The position numbers were made by a program, and so were the translations under genes. A DNA stretch of 64,000 nucleotides from Ramlibacter albus. GTDB taxonomy: Bacteria > Pseudomonadota > Gammaproteobacteria > Burkholderiales > Burkholderiaceae_C. The stretch is from NCBI RefSeq assembly GCF_014297445.1, contig NZ_JACORU010000006.1, positions 124,001-188,000 on the forward strand. The letters are read 5' to 3'. Numbering within the stretch: the stretch's first letter is position 1; the number at the start of each line of letters is the position of its first letter. This document shows positions 46,232-55,032 of the stretch, piece by piece. The notes beneath the pieces are model-generated. The model had not been told where the DNA came from. It worked only from the letters and a program-made list of their open reading frames with translations, and searched no databases.

Positions 46232-47224
46232 ATGTCCCAGCCCAATGCCCTCATCGCCCGCCGCCGCCTGCTCCTGGGCGCGGCGGCCTTCACGGCCTTG
46301 CCTGCGCTGCGTGCGCAGCAGCGCTTCCCGGTCGCGGGCAGGCCGGTGCGGCTCGTCGTGTCCTTCCCGCCCGGCGGCGGCGCCGACGCCGTGGGCCGGC
46401 GCATCGCGCCGCTGCTGGCCGAGCGCTGGGGCGTGCCGGTGGTGGTGGAAAACAAGGGCGGCGCCAACCAGCTGATCGCGGCGCAGGACGCCGCGCAGGC
46501 CACGCCGGACGGCCACACGCTGCTGCTGGCGACCGAGGCGGTGCTCACCGCCTTGCCGCACCAGCTGGCGAAGCTCGGCTACGAACCCTTCAAGGACCTG
46601 CGGCCGGTGGCGCCGATCTTCCGCTCGGGCGTCGTGCTGGTCGTGCACCCGTCGCTGCCTGCACGCAACCTCGCGGAGCTGGCGCAGTACGCCAGGGCGA
46701 ACAGCGGCAAGCTCAACTACGCCTCGTGGGGCGGCCTCATCTCGGTCGCGTACCCCGCCATGCTCGCACGCCAGTGGCGCGTGGAGATGACGAACGTGCC
46801 GTACAAGGGCATCGGCCCGATGCTGCCCGACCTGCTGGAAAACCGCGTGCAGCTCGCGGTGGAGGCCTCGCCGCAGGGCATGGCGCAAATCAAGGCGGGC
46901 AAGCTGCGGCCGCTGGCCGTGACGGGCACGACGCGCATGCCCGCGCTGCCCGACGTGCCGACTTTCGCCGAACAGGGCGTGCAGGGCTTCGAGTACAACG
47001 GCTCGGTCGGCATCTTCGCGAACGGCCGCGTGCCGGACGACGTCGTGGGCACGATCAACCAGCACGTGTCGGCGGCCGGCGCGGACGCGGGCGTGCGCCA
47101 GCTGCTCGAGCAGGCCAACTACGAGCCGTTCCAGGCGCCGCCGGAGCAGTACGCGCAGATGGTGCGCGGTGCGTACGAGATGTGGGGCCCGATCGTGCGG
47201 GACTTCGGCCTGCGGCTGGACTGA
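46232..47224 (+). CDS. Bug/TctC-family periplasmic solute-binding protein
   Basis: 330 residues. Signal peptide with RRR (LIARRRLLLGAAAFTALPAL, cleavage near RAQQ). Core motifs: RPVRLVVSFPPGGGADAVGR, ENKGGANQLIAAQDAAQATP and PDGHTLLLATEAVL; NVPYKGIGPMLPDLLENRVQ in the C-terminal half. The GGAN in place of the usual PGAG/GAGG distinguishes it from the other receptors here. AGGAGG precedes the ATG. It follows the BTAD regulator closely and may be co-transcribed with it. Confidence 0.92.
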   Translation: MSQPNALIARRRLLLGAAAFTALPALRAQQRFPVAGRPVRLVVSFPPGGGADAVGRRIAPLLAERWGVPVVVENKGGANQLIAAQDAAQATPDGHTLLLATEAVLTALPHQLAKLGYEPFKDLRPVAPIFRSGVVLVVHPSLPARNLAELAQYARANSGKLNYASWGGLISVAYPAMLARQWRVEMTNVPYKGIGPMLPDLLENRVQLAVEASPQGMAQIKAGKLRPLAVTGTTRMPALPDVPTFAEQGVQGFEYNGSVGIFANGRVPDDVVGTINQHVSAAGADAGVRQLLEQANYEPFQAPPEQYAQMVRGAYEMWGPIVRDFGLRLD

Positions 47225-47231
47225 CGGCGCG

Positions 47232-47477
47232 TCAGAACATCGTTTCCTGGTAGCGGTCGGTCTTGCCGTCGTTGCGCGGCGCGACGAGCCGTACCTCGGG
47301 CTGCATCGCTGCCTCGGTCTCGTACTGCTTGCCGCATTCGAGGCAGTCGTAATCGAAGGGCTCGTTGCCCTCGGCGGCGCGCGCCACCAGCACTTCCAGC
47401 TTCGCGCCGCAATACGCGCAGGCCTTGTGCAGCGTGGTCTTTTCGAACAGCGTTTCGGAAACCGTCGGATGGGCCAT
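47232..47477 (-). CDS. Small zinc-ribbon-like hypothetical protein
   Basis: 81 residues. KACAYCGAKLEVLVARAAEG and YDCLECGKQYETEAAM provide two C-x2-C pairs about 26 residues apart, a probable zinc ribbon. The C-terminus RNDGKTDRYQETMF is charged. ATG 47477 is used because the zinc region and the divergent neighbour make the longer reading unlikely. Cytoplasmic; function unknown. Confidence 0.7.
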   Translation of the reverse strand: MAHPTVSETLFEKTTLHKACAYCGAKLEVLVARAAEGNEPFDYDCLECGKQYETEAAMQPEVRLVAPRNDGKTDRYQETMF

Positions 47478-47547
47478 GGCGGGCGTCCCTCCTCGCGGCG
47501 AGTATGCGCCACAATGGCGCCGTTTTCCATGCCATGAGGAGAGCGCC

Positions 47548-48525
47548 ATGGGCATCACGAGACGTGACGCGATCGCGGCGGTCGGCGCGGCCGCCCTCGC
47601 CCCATTGCCCGCAGCAGCGGCCACCGGCAAGATGCAGTCCTGGAAGCTGGCCACGTCGCGCCGCACCGGCATCCACGACGTGGCGCCCGCGCCCGACGGC
47701 GGCGTGTGGTTCAGCGCGCAGGCAAGCGGCCACCTCGGGTGGTTCGAGCCTGCGACGGGGCGCACGGAACTCATTTCCCTCGGCAGCGGCTCGTCGCCGC
47801 ACGGCGTGATCCAGGGCCCGGACAAGGCGGCCTGGCTCACCGACGGCGGGCAGAACGCGATCGCGCGCGTGAGCTGGCCCGACCGCGCAGTGAAGCTCTA
47901 CCCGCTGCCCGCCGGCCCCGGCTACGCGAACCTCAACACCTGCGCGTTCGACGGCGACGGCAACCTCTGGTTCACCGGCCAGGGCGGCTACGTCGGCAAG
48001 GTGGACGTGAAGGCCGGCCAGGTGGTGGCACGCGAATCGCCGCGCGGCCGCGGGCCCTACGGCATCTGCAGCACGCCCTCGGGTGACGTGTGGTGGTGCT
48101 CGCTCGCGGGCTCCTTCATCGCGCACGTCGATCGCCGCACGGGCGAATCCACCATCGTCGAACCGCCCACCAAGGGCCAGGGTGCGCGCCGCGTGTGGAG
48201 CGACAGCCAGGGCCGCATCTGGGTCAGCGAGTGGAACAGCGGGCAGCTGTCGATGTACGACCCGAAGGCGCGTTCATGGCGCGCGTGGAAGCCCCCCGGC
48301 GAGACGACAAAGGTGTACGCGGTGTACGTGGACGAGCGCGACATCGTGTGGATCAGCGAGTGGGCGAACAACGCGATGTACGCGTTCGACCCGAAGACCG
48401 AGAAGTTCGAGCGCTACGCCATGGAGCGCGACAGTACGAACATCCGGCAGATCCTGGGCCGCAAGGGCGAGGTGTGGCTGCCGGAGAGCGGCACGGAACA
48501 CATCACGGTGATCCGCACGGCCTGA
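47548..48525 (+). CDS. Virginiamycin B lyase-like beta-propeller protein (exported)
   Basis: 325 residues. A twin-arginine-style signal (MGITRRDAIAAVGAAALAPL, cleaved near AAAA) precedes six or seven propeller blades with repeating G-x-x-W motifs: APDGGVWFSAQASGHLGWFE, DGDGNLWFTGQGGYVGKVD, DSQGRIWVSEWNSGQLSMYD and DERDIVWISEWANNAMYAFD. Vgb itself is a cytoplasmic lyase of streptogramin B; exported relatives of unknown activity are common, and the Vgb catalytic His and Glu cannot be assigned with confidence, so a resistance role should not be assumed. GAGGA precedes the ATG. Confidence 0.8.
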   Translation: MGITRRDAIAAVGAAALAPLPAAAATGKMQSWKLATSRRTGIHDVAPAPDGGVWFSAQASGHLGWFEPATGRTELISLGSGSSPHGVIQGPDKAAWLTDGGQNAIARVSWPDRAVKLYPLPAGPGYANLNTCAFDGDGNLWFTGQGGYVGKVDVKAGQVVARESPRGRGPYGICSTPSGDVWWCSLAGSFIAHVDRRTGESTIVEPPTKGQGARRVWSDSQGRIWVSEWNSGQLSMYDPKARSWRAWKPPGETTKVYAVYVDERDIVWISEWANNAMYAFDPKTEKFERYAMERDSTNIRQILGRKGEVWLPESGTEHITVIRTA

Positions 48526-48568
48526 AACCGCCCCACGGCGCGCGCAGCCCTGCCTGGAATCGGCAACG

Positions 48569-48832
48569 ATGTCGATGACCAGGGGGGTTGGATCGCTGCT
48601 GCGCACGAAAGCCCTCTGGGGCCGGGCCTTCAAGCCCAACACCGACGACATGCGCGAGGCGGCCAGTCGCGACCTCACCGGCGCGCTCCTGCGCGCCGGC
48701 ACGCGCATCCTTGCGCACGACCCGGTCGCGCAGGAGCAGGCCGCGCGCGTGCTGGCGGGCGACTTCGCCGATGCGCCGGAACTGCTGCGTAAACGCGGCG
48801 CTGCTGCGCGAAGCGGCAAGCCGTTCGTATGA
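48569..48832 (+). CDS. Hypothetical small protein
   Basis: 87 residues, Ala/Arg-rich and helical: LLRTKALWGRAFKPNTDDMR, RILAHDPVAQEQAARVLAGD. Codon use matches the genome (strong G/C third positions), which supports translation. The start is preceded by a weak site. An overlapping frame from 48588 has poorer codon bias. No family recognised. Confidence 0.5.
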   Translation: MSMTRGVGSLLRTKALWGRAFKPNTDDMREAASRDLTGALLRAGTRILAHDPVAQEQAARVLAGDFADAPELLRKRGAAARSGKPFV

Positions 48833-48914
48833 GCCGGAAACCGCGGCGGACGCCTTGCGTATGGTTTAAACGCGCGCGGGGTTCGACCAGACTTCACTCC
48901 ATCAGGAGACAGCC

Positions 48915-49118
48915 ATGAACCAGTCCACCGCCACCGCCTTCCAGCTCTGCTTCCGCTCGCTGTTCCAGCCCGGCCGGGGCTTCGCCTTCCCGTGCAGCGC
49001 CGACGGCCAGGTCAACCTGGACGAGCTGAGCGAGAAGGCCCGCCTGAACTACCTCTTTGCCCGCGCCGTGGTCGGCAAGGACTTCGCCCGTCCGGCCGTG
49101 GAGCTGGTGGCCGCTTGA
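48915..49118 (+). CDS. Conserved-looking small hypothetical protein
   Basis: 67 residues. CAGGAG lies 7 bp before the ATG. FQLCFRSLFQPGRGFAFPCS, ADGQVNLDELSEKARLNYLF and ARAVVGKDFARPAVELV recall a family of short Burkholderiales proteins of unknown role. Codon bias is good. Its stop lies only 11 bp from the convergent kinase gene. Confidence 0.7.
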   Translation: MNQSTATAFQLCFRSLFQPGRGFAFPCSADGQVNLDELSEKARLNYLFARAVVGKDFARPAVELVAA

Positions 49119-49128
49119 GCGGCCGCAC

Positions 49129-51465
49129 TCACACCTGGGGCAAGCCCGGGCCCGCCGCAACCGCGGTGTCCGCCGAAGCCGCGGCTTGCGCCAATGCATC
49201 GCGCAGCACGTCGTCGGCAACCGGCTTGTGCAGCACCACGACGCGCTCGCTCGCCTCGATGTCCAGCGACCCGGCCAGCACGTCGCCCGTGACCAGCAGC
49301 GCCGGGATCTGCCGGTTGAACTCCTCGCGCAACGCTTCGAGCACGAGCAGCCCGTTCTCCGGCGGCCGCAGCCGGTAGTCGCACACCAGCACGTCCGGCG
49401 CGCGCGGGCACGACGCCAGCCGCGCGACCGCTTCGGCACCGGAGGCGGCAGTGACCACTTCGCAACCCCACTTCTCCAGCAGCACGCGGCTTGCGTCCAG
49501 CACGGCCGCCTCGTCGTCGACCACCACCACGAGCTTGCCGTGCAGCGGCCCGCCGCCGCGCGGCGCGGGCGGCGGCGCGGCCTGCGCCACGAGCGCAAGC
49601 GGCAGTGCGATCTCGAACATCGAGCCGCGCCCCGGCCGCGACGCGAGCCGGATCGGCGCGGCCAGCAGCTGCGCGAGGCGCTTGACGATCGACAGCCCCA
49701 GCCCGAGGCCCTTGCCGCGATCGCGCTCCTGGTTGGCCACCTGGAAGAACTCCTCGAACACCGTCTCGTGCAACTCGGGCGCGATGCCCACGCCCGTGTC
49801 GTGCACCTGCACGCACAGCTGCCCGCGCCGGTGCCGGCAGCCCACCACGATGCGGCCCGCGGCCGTGTAGCGCACGGCGTTGCTCACGAGGTTGCGCACG
49901 ATGCGCTCGACGATCACCGGGTCGCTGCGCACGCAGGCCCGGCTGGGCACCACGTGCAGCAGCACGCCCTTGGCCAGCGCCTGCGGCTCGAACTCCACGC
50001 CGATGCGCGCGAGCAGGGGCGCGATGGCGAACACCGACAGCTGCGGCTCGACCGCCTTCGCGTCGAGCTTGGAGATGTCCAGCAACCCTTCGAACAGGTC
50101 GTCCATCGTCAGCGCGCATTGCCGCAGGTTGCCCAGCAGGCGCTGCGCCGGCGCGGGCAGTTCCTGCGCGGCCAGCGCCCCCAGGTAGAGGTTGAGGGCG
50201 TGCATCGGCTGGCGCAGGTCGTGGCTGGCGGCGGCGAGGAAGCGCGACTTGGCGAGGTTGGCCGACTCGGCGCGCTGGCGCTCCAGCGCGAGCGACTGCA
50301 GCGCCGCGTTCAGCTGCGTGTTCTTCTCCGACAGCGCCTGCGTGCGCTGCTGCACCTTCTGCTCCAGCGTGCCGTACGACTCGGTCAGCTGCCGCGTCAT
50401 GGTGTTGAACTGCGCGGCAAGGGCCTCCAGCTCGTCGCCCGTGCGCACGTCGATGCGCCGGTCCAGCCGGCCGGCGCCGACGTCCTGGGCGCCCGCCTGC
50501 AGCTCGCGGATGGGGTGCACCATCCGGCGCGCGAGCATCACGCTCGCGGCCACGGCGACCGCCAGTGCGGCAATCAGGAACGCAAGGCCGCGCCACGCGA
50601 GCGCGTAGAGCGGCTCGAGCGCTTCGGTGCGCGGCATCTCGACGAAGACGGTCCAGCCCAGGCCCTCCACAGGCGCGCTCGACGACAGCACCTCCTGCCC
50701 CTGCAGGCTTCGCACGAAGCCGCCCGCCGCCGCAGGTGCATGGCCCTGCGTCGCGGCCGCCACGTGCGTCAGCGTCGCCAGCGAGGTCTTCTGCAGCACG
50801 AGGCTGATGTCGTGATGCGCGAGCAGGTTGCCCGCACGGTCCACGACGTACGCCACGCCGGTGCGGCCCACCTTGACCTGCGTGACGACGTCCCAGACGA
50901 ATTTGAGGTTCACCTCCGCGGCGACGACGCCTTCATCGCCCTCACCCGTGCGCGCGGCCATCGTCATGTACGGCTCGCTGTCCTTGCGGAAGTACACGGC
51001 GCCGAAGTAGGGCCTGCCGCTGCGCGCTTGCCGGAAGTACGCGGCGCTCGAGCGGTCGGCGCCCTCTTCCTCCACGTCCAGGGCGAGGCGCGACATGCGC
51101 AGCCGCTCGCGGCCGGTGGCGTCGGCCCACGCCACTTCGGCGACGGCCGGCACCTGGCGCAGCAGCTTGACGAACTCGAGCCTGCGCTGCGCGGCGTCGG
51201 CGGGGGCCGGCCGTGGCAAGGTGGTCCATCCCAGCTGGTGCTCGATGTCCTTCATGAACATGCCGATGCGGGTGGCGGCGGCGACCGCTTTCTCCCGCTG
51301 CAGGTCGGCCAGCTGGCTCTCGTTCTGGCGGCCGAAGAACCAGAAGCCGAGGGCACTGCCGGCCACGAGCACCGAGGTGACCAGGCCGGCCATCAGCGCC
51401 ACGTATTTTCCGAACAGGCCGCGCATCGTCCGATTCAACAGCAGCTGGGGAAGGCCGAACACCAT
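49129..51465 (-). CDS. Hybrid sensor histidine kinase with receiver domain
   Basis: 778 residues. A membrane helix (YVALMAGLVTSVLVAGSALG) is followed by a periplasmic dCache-like sensor (about 45-310; SSAAYFRQARSGRPYFGAVY), a second helix, HAMP (RMVHPIRELQAGAQDVGAGR) and coiled coil. HisKA carries FLAAASHDLRQPMHALNLYL, with His as phospho-acceptor; HATPase_c has NLVSNAVRYTAAGRIVVGCR, DTGVGIAPELHETVFEEFFQ and GKGLGLGLSIVKRLAQLLAA. A C-terminal receiver (VVVVDDEAAVLDASRVLLEK; Asp in VLVCDYRL) completes it. A dyad overlaps its start codon. The NarL-type regulator at 58.2-58.8 kb is a plausible partner. Confidence 0.9.
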   Translation of the reverse strand: MVFGLPQLLLNRTMRGLFGKYVALMAGLVTSVLVAGSALGFWFFGRQNESQLADLQREKAVAAATRIGMFMKDIEHQLGWTTLPRPAPADAAQRRLEFVKLLRQVPAVAEVAWADATGRERLRMSRLALDVEEEGADRSSAAYFRQARSGRPYFGAVYFRKDSEPYMTMAARTGEGDEGVVAAEVNLKFVWDVVTQVKVGRTGVAYVVDRAGNLLAHHDISLVLQKTSLATLTHVAAATQGHAPAAAGGFVRSLQGQEVLSSSAPVEGLGWTVFVEMPRTEALEPLYALAWRGLAFLIAALAVAVAASVMLARRMVHPIRELQAGAQDVGAGRLDRRIDVRTGDELEALAAQFNTMTRQLTESYGTLEQKVQQRTQALSEKNTQLNAALQSLALERQRAESANLAKSRFLAAASHDLRQPMHALNLYLGALAAQELPAPAQRLLGNLRQCALTMDDLFEGLLDISKLDAKAVEPQLSVFAIAPLLARIGVEFEPQALAKGVLLHVVPSRACVRSDPVIVERIVRNLVSNAVRYTAAGRIVVGCRHRRGQLCVQVHDTGVGIAPELHETVFEEFFQVANQERDRGKGLGLGLSIVKRLAQLLAAPIRLASRPGRGSMFEIALPLALVAQAAPPPAPRGGGPLHGKLVVVVDDEAAVLDASRVLLEKWGCEVVTAASGAEAVARLASCPRAPDVLVCDYRLRPPENGLLVLEALREEFNRQIPALLVTGDVLAGSLDIEASERVVVLHKPVADDVLRDALAQAAASADTAVAAGPGLPQV

Positions 51466-51475
51466 ACCTTTGTAT
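51464..51475. promoter_or_regulatory. ATAC-N4-GTAT dyad, site 1 (kinase/porin)
   Basis: ATACCTTTGTAT, embedded in a longer perfect dyad CACCATAC-CTTT-GTATGGTG (51460-51479). It overlaps the kinase start codon, and 25 bp beyond it, toward the porin, lies a TTAGAC -10-like element. The same dyad recurs at two other divergent promoters nearby. Confidence 0.6.
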
Positions 51476-51513
51476 GGTGCGCAGGATCAAATCCTGGATT
51501 AGACAATCCCTCG

Positions 51514-52602
51514 ATGCTCACACGCGCCCATGTCGCCGCCCTCGCGTGCCTGCCTGCAGCGGCGCTGGCGCAAGGTTCCGTCTCGCTCTTCGGCATCGTC
51601 GACGTGAACCTGCTGTACGGCCGCGGCACCATCGCCAGCCGCACGCAGCTGGCGCCGGGCGGCTCCGAGGGCCCGCGCATCGGCATCAGCGGGGCCGAGG
51701 ACCTCGGGCAGGGCTACCGCGCGGTGTTCTGGGCCGAGGGCGACGTGTTTCCCGACAGCGGCCGCGGGGTGGCGACCAACCCGAACAACCAGGCCGTGCC
51801 CGGCGCGATCGGCGCCGAGGGCGCGCAGGGCTTCAATTTCAACCGCCTTGTCTATGTGGGCCTGCAGGCGCCGTGGGGCCGTTTTCGCGTGGGCCGCGAC
51901 TACACGCCGACGTTCGCGGTGCATGCGCTGTACGACCCGGCCGGCGCGGGCGGCCTGCTCGGTTCGCAGAGCGCGTACAGCTCGCTCACCGTGGGCGGGC
52001 ACCCCGGCGGCGTGCGCGTGTCCAACTCGTTCGCCGTGGCGTTCGGCGAGTTGCGCTCGGGCCCGCTGCTGCACGCCTCCTTCGCGATGGGGGAGAACGC
52101 GCGCGACGGCAGCGCCACGGCACGCGACGGCGGCTACCACGGCATCCGCCTCGCGTACACCGTCTCGCCCGTCGACGTGGCCTTCGGCTGGGGCCGGCAC
52201 AAGCTCGCGTCCGTCGGCGACTTGGCGGAAACGATCTTCGGCGCGCGGTTCGAGTTCGGCGCGCTCAACGTGTGGATGCTGCACGTGCGCGACCGCACCG
52301 GCACGGCCAACAGCATGCGCGGCTCCATGCTCGGGGCGACCTGGCCCACGGGCCCATGGTCGCTGCGGGTCACGGCGTCGCACGGCGCGCAGCGCAACCG
52401 GGCCGGCACGCCGGTGGGCACGGCCCTGAAGGTGGGCGCCGGGGGCAGCTATTCGCTGTCCAAGCGCACGTCGGTTTACGCGAACGTGGCCAACACGCGC
52501 AACAGCCACGGCGCGGCGGCCATGCCCAGCGGCGGCATCGGCCAGACGGCGCCCAACCACGGCGGCCACGGCCGCGAGCTGGGGCTGCGCCACACGTTCT
52601 GA
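51514..52602 (+). CDS. Gram-negative outer-membrane porin
   Basis: 362 residues. Signal peptide MLTRAHVAALACLPAAALAQ, then GSVSLFGIVDVNLLYGRGTI, the first strand of Burkholderiales trimeric porins (OmpC/PorB type); PRIGISGAEDLGQGYRAVFW, NRLVYVGLQAPWGRFRVGRD and the terminal Phe in LGLRHTF, required for outer-membrane insertion, are all characteristic. Alternating strands throughout. No Shine-Dalgarno is visible before the ATG and the candidate -10 lies only about 12 bp upstream, so the mRNA may be leaderless. Dyad site 1 lies 38 bp upstream. Confidence 0.92.
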   Translation: MLTRAHVAALACLPAAALAQGSVSLFGIVDVNLLYGRGTIASRTQLAPGGSEGPRIGISGAEDLGQGYRAVFWAEGDVFPDSGRGVATNPNNQAVPGAIGAEGAQGFNFNRLVYVGLQAPWGRFRVGRDYTPTFAVHALYDPAGAGGLLGSQSAYSSLTVGGHPGGVRVSNSFAVAFGELRSGPLLHASFAMGENARDGSATARDGGYHGIRLAYTVSPVDVAFGWGRHKLASVGDLAETIFGARFEFGALNVWMLHVRDRTGTANSMRGSMLGATWPTGPWSLRVTASHGAQRNRAGTPVGTALKVGAGGSYSLSKRTSVYANVANTRNSHGAAAMPSGGIGQTAPNHGGHGRELGLRHTF

Positions 52603-52611
52603 GCGCGCGGC

Positions 52612-53604
52612 TCAGGCGGGCGGCACCGCGGCGTCGAGCACCTCGTGCGCGCGCAGCAGCAGCTCCTGCGTCAGTGTCACACCCACCGCCGCGGCCGTGC
52701 GGCGGTTGATGGTGAGGTTAAAGCGCGTGGGCTCGCGCACGGGCAGCACGGCGGGCGATGCGCCGCGCAGGATGCGGTCGACGTAATCGACGAGTACCTG
52801 CTCCATCTCGTCCTGGTCGGGCCCCAGCGACAGCAGCCCGCCGGCGCGCACGAAGTTGCGGTCCACGCCGATCGACAGGATGCGCCGCTCCAGCGCGAAG
52901 CGGGCCAGGGTTGCGTAAAGCGGGCCCATGACGAAGTCGTTGATGACATAGATGGCGTCGGGCCGCGCGGCGTCGAGCTCCTCCGGGCGCAGCTGCTGCG
53001 GCTGCCGCGTCTCGAAGTAGTGGAGTTTCAGGCCCAGGCGCTGCGCCGCGGCCTGCGCATGCGGCGTGTATTGCTGGATGCCGAGGTTGTCCGGGTTGCG
53101 CAATATCGCCACGCGCTCGATCGACGGGCGCACGCTCCTGAGCACGTCCAGCAGCTTGCCGGCGAACTCCGGCGACGCCGCGCTCGTGCCCGTCAGGTTG
53201 CCGCCGGGGCGCGAGAGGCTCTCGACCAGGCCCACTTCGACGGGCGCTGCCGCGTACATGACCACTATGGGGATGGAACGCGTCGCGCCGAGCGCCGCGG
53301 TGGCGGGCCCGCTGCCGCCGGTGACGATGATGTCCGGCTTGGTCGCGACGAGCTCGCGCGCGAGCGCCGGCAGCGCGCGCAGGTCGTTTTCCGCGAAACG
53401 AGGCACCAGCACGAGGTCCGTCCCGAGGCGCCAGCCGCGGCTGGCCAGCCGGCCGAACTGCCCGTTGACGAAGCCCTCCGCGTTGGCGCGCTTGCCGGTC
53501 ACGAGCCAGCCGACGCGCCGTGGCTCGCCTTGCGCCCATGCGGTGCGCGTCGCGCCCGCCGCCAGGCACGCGGAGAGAACCCGCACAGCCATGCGCCGTT
53601 CCAT
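52612..53604 (-). CDS. ABC transporter substrate-binding protein (PF04392/TTSS-like type)
   Basis: 330 residues. Signal peptide MERRMAVRVLSACLAAGATR, cleaved near AWAQ. RRVGWLVTGK, then LVATKPDIIVTGGSGPATAA, TRSIPIVVMYAAAPVEVGLV and SLSRPGGNLTGTSAASPEFA are typical of the ABC-substrate-binding-like family (YnjB/TrpX-like) that commonly binds aromatic or sugar-derived solutes. No permease or ATPase is adjacent. GGAGG precedes ATG 53604. It is divergent from the serine hydrolase gene, sharing the region that holds dyad site 2. Confidence 0.85.
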   Translation of the reverse strand: MERRMAVRVLSACLAAGATRTAWAQGEPRRVGWLVTGKRANAEGFVNGQFGRLASRGWRLGTDLVLVPRFAENDLRALPALARELVATKPDIIVTGGSGPATAALGATRSIPIVVMYAAAPVEVGLVESLSRPGGNLTGTSAASPEFAGKLLDVLRSVRPSIERVAILRNPDNLGIQQYTPHAQAAAQRLGLKLHYFETRQPQQLRPEELDAARPDAIYVINDFVMGPLYATLARFALERRILSIGVDRNFVRAGGLLSLGPDQDEMEQVLVDYVDRILRGASPAVLPVREPTRFNLTINRRTAAAVGVTLTQELLLRAHEVLDAAVPPA

Positions 53605-53688
53605 CGCTCCACCTCCGAAGGGGAGCATAGCCACTCGAACCCGGCCGGGCAAATGCGTCGCGCCTCCAGGCGCGCGCCGGGCCCACGC

Positions 53689-53700
53689 ATACCCCGGTAT
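53689..53700. promoter_or_regulatory. ATAC-N4-GTAT dyad, site 2 (ABC receptor/serine hydrolase)
   Basis: ATACCCCGGTAT, inside the symmetric CATACC-CC-GGTATG. A CTAACCT -10-like element begins at 53725, its T being 26 bp beyond the dyad, on the serine hydrolase side. Confidence 0.65.
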
Positions 53701-53754
53701 GGATGCGTGCGGCCGACAGGGTCCCTAACCTGCACTGCACTCCTGGAGATCGCC

Positions 53755-55029
53755 ATGCATGCACGCACCCTCGTCGCGCTGGGCCTCATCGCCGCGGCGC
53801 ACGCCGTCCACGGCGCCGACCCCCTGCCCCGCGCCACGCCCGAGTCGGTCGGCATGTCCGGCCCGCGGCTGGAGCGCATCGACGCGCGCATGAAGGCGGA
53901 GATCGCCGCGCAGCGCATCCCCGGCTCGGTCGTCGCCATCGCGCGCAAGGGCAAACTCGTGTACTTCAAGGCTTTCGGCATGCGCGACCCGGCCACCGGC
54001 GCGCCGATGACGACCGATGCCATCTTCAACATCGCCTCAATGACCAAGCCCATGGTGGCCATCGCCACGCTCGTGCTGCTCGAGGAGGACAGGCTGCTGC
54101 TCGGCGAACCCGTCGGCCGGTACCTGCCCGAGCTGGGCAAGCTCGCGGTCGCGAAGGACCGCGTGAACGAACCCGCTGGCGAGAACTTCGAAACGGTGCC
54201 TCTGAAACGGCCGGTCACGGTGCAGGACCTCATGCGGCACACGGCGGGGATGATGTACGGCGGCCGCTTCGCCAGCACCGCGCTCGGCCGGCGCACGCCG
54301 CCGCCCATCGTGCCTTTTTCTTCGGCGGAACTCGTGCAGAAGATGGCGGCGCTGCCCCTCGCGCACCAGCCGGGCACGGTGTGGGAATACAGCATCTCGT
54401 ACGACGTGCTCGGCGCCCTGCTCGAACGGGTGAGCGGCAAGCCGCTCGGCGAGTTGCTGCGCGAGAAGGTCTTCGCCCCGCTCAGGATGGCAGACACCTC
54501 CTTCACCGTGCCGGCGGACAAGGCGAACCGCTACGCGCTGTGGCTCACGGTCGACGCCGACACCCGCCAGCCGCAGGCGATGACTTATGACGCGAGGAAG
54601 CCGCACCCCATCGAGTGCGGCGGCTCCTGCGGCATCTCCACCGCGGGCGACTACCTGCGTTTCGCGCAGATGCTGCTCAATCGCGGCACGCTCGAGGGCG
54701 CGCGCATCCTCGGCCCCAAGCTGGTCGACTACATGACGGCCGACCACCTGGGCCCGGAGATCGAGAACCGCATCACGAGCGCCGAACCCCATCGCGACGG
54801 CTATGGCTACGGCCTGGGCGTGGGTGTGCGCCGCAGCGCAGGCGTGGCGTCCACGGTCGGCAGTGCCGGAGACTGGTTCTGGAACGCGGGATCGGGGCCC
54901 TCGTTCTGGGTCGACCCCAAGGAGGAACTCGTCGTCGTGACGATGTTCCACCACCCGGGCAGCTACCCGTTGCGCGGCCAGCTGCGACAGGCCATGGCGG
55001 CCCTCGTCTACCAGGCGATCGACCGGTAG
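53755..55029 (+). CDS. Periplasmic serine hydrolase (beta-lactamase class C/esterase EstB fold)
   Basis: 424 residues. Signal peptide MHARTLVALGLIAAAHAVHG. The S-x-x-K motif with nucleophile Ser is IFNIASMTKPMVAIATLVLL, and the second motif Y-x-x is in TVWEYSISYDVLGALLERVS, where Tyr-Ser replaces the Tyr-x-Asn of true class C enzymes. HPIECGGSCGISTAGDYLRF precedes the C-terminal part, and no K-T-G is obvious. Those departures favour an esterase or D-aminopeptidase over a beta-lactamase. GGAG lies 8 bp before the ATG. Dyad site 2 precedes it. Confidence 0.85.
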   Translation: MHARTLVALGLIAAAHAVHGADPLPRATPESVGMSGPRLERIDARMKAEIAAQRIPGSVVAIARKGKLVYFKAFGMRDPATGAPMTTDAIFNIASMTKPMVAIATLVLLEEDRLLLGEPVGRYLPELGKLAVAKDRVNEPAGENFETVPLKRPVTVQDLMRHTAGMMYGGRFASTALGRRTPPPIVPFSSAELVQKMAALPLAHQPGTVWEYSISYDVLGALLERVSGKPLGELLREKVFAPLRMADTSFTVPADKANRYALWLTVDADTRQPQAMTYDARKPHPIECGGSCGISTAGDYLRFAQMLLNRGTLEGARILGPKLVDYMTADHLGPEIENRITSAEPHRDGYGYGLGVGVRRSAGVASTVGSAGDWFWNAGSGPSFWVDPKEELVVVTMFHHPGSYPLRGQLRQAMAALVYQAIDR

Positions 55030-55032
55030 GCC

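Noticed and set aside
47548..48525. Streptogramin resistance gene (vgb)
   Set aside because: The protein carries an export signal and the catalytic residues of Vgb cannot be assigned; a beta-propeller of unknown activity is the safer call.
53499..54521. 340-codon minus-strand frame over the serine hydrolase
   Set aside because: Ser/Arg-rich with no motif; the plus strand has a signal peptide, ribosome site and SxxK motif.
53755..55029. Class C beta-lactamase
   Set aside because: SxxK is present, but the Tyr-x-Asn is Tyr-Ser-Ile and no Lys-Thr-Gly is seen, so esterase/peptidase-like is preferred.
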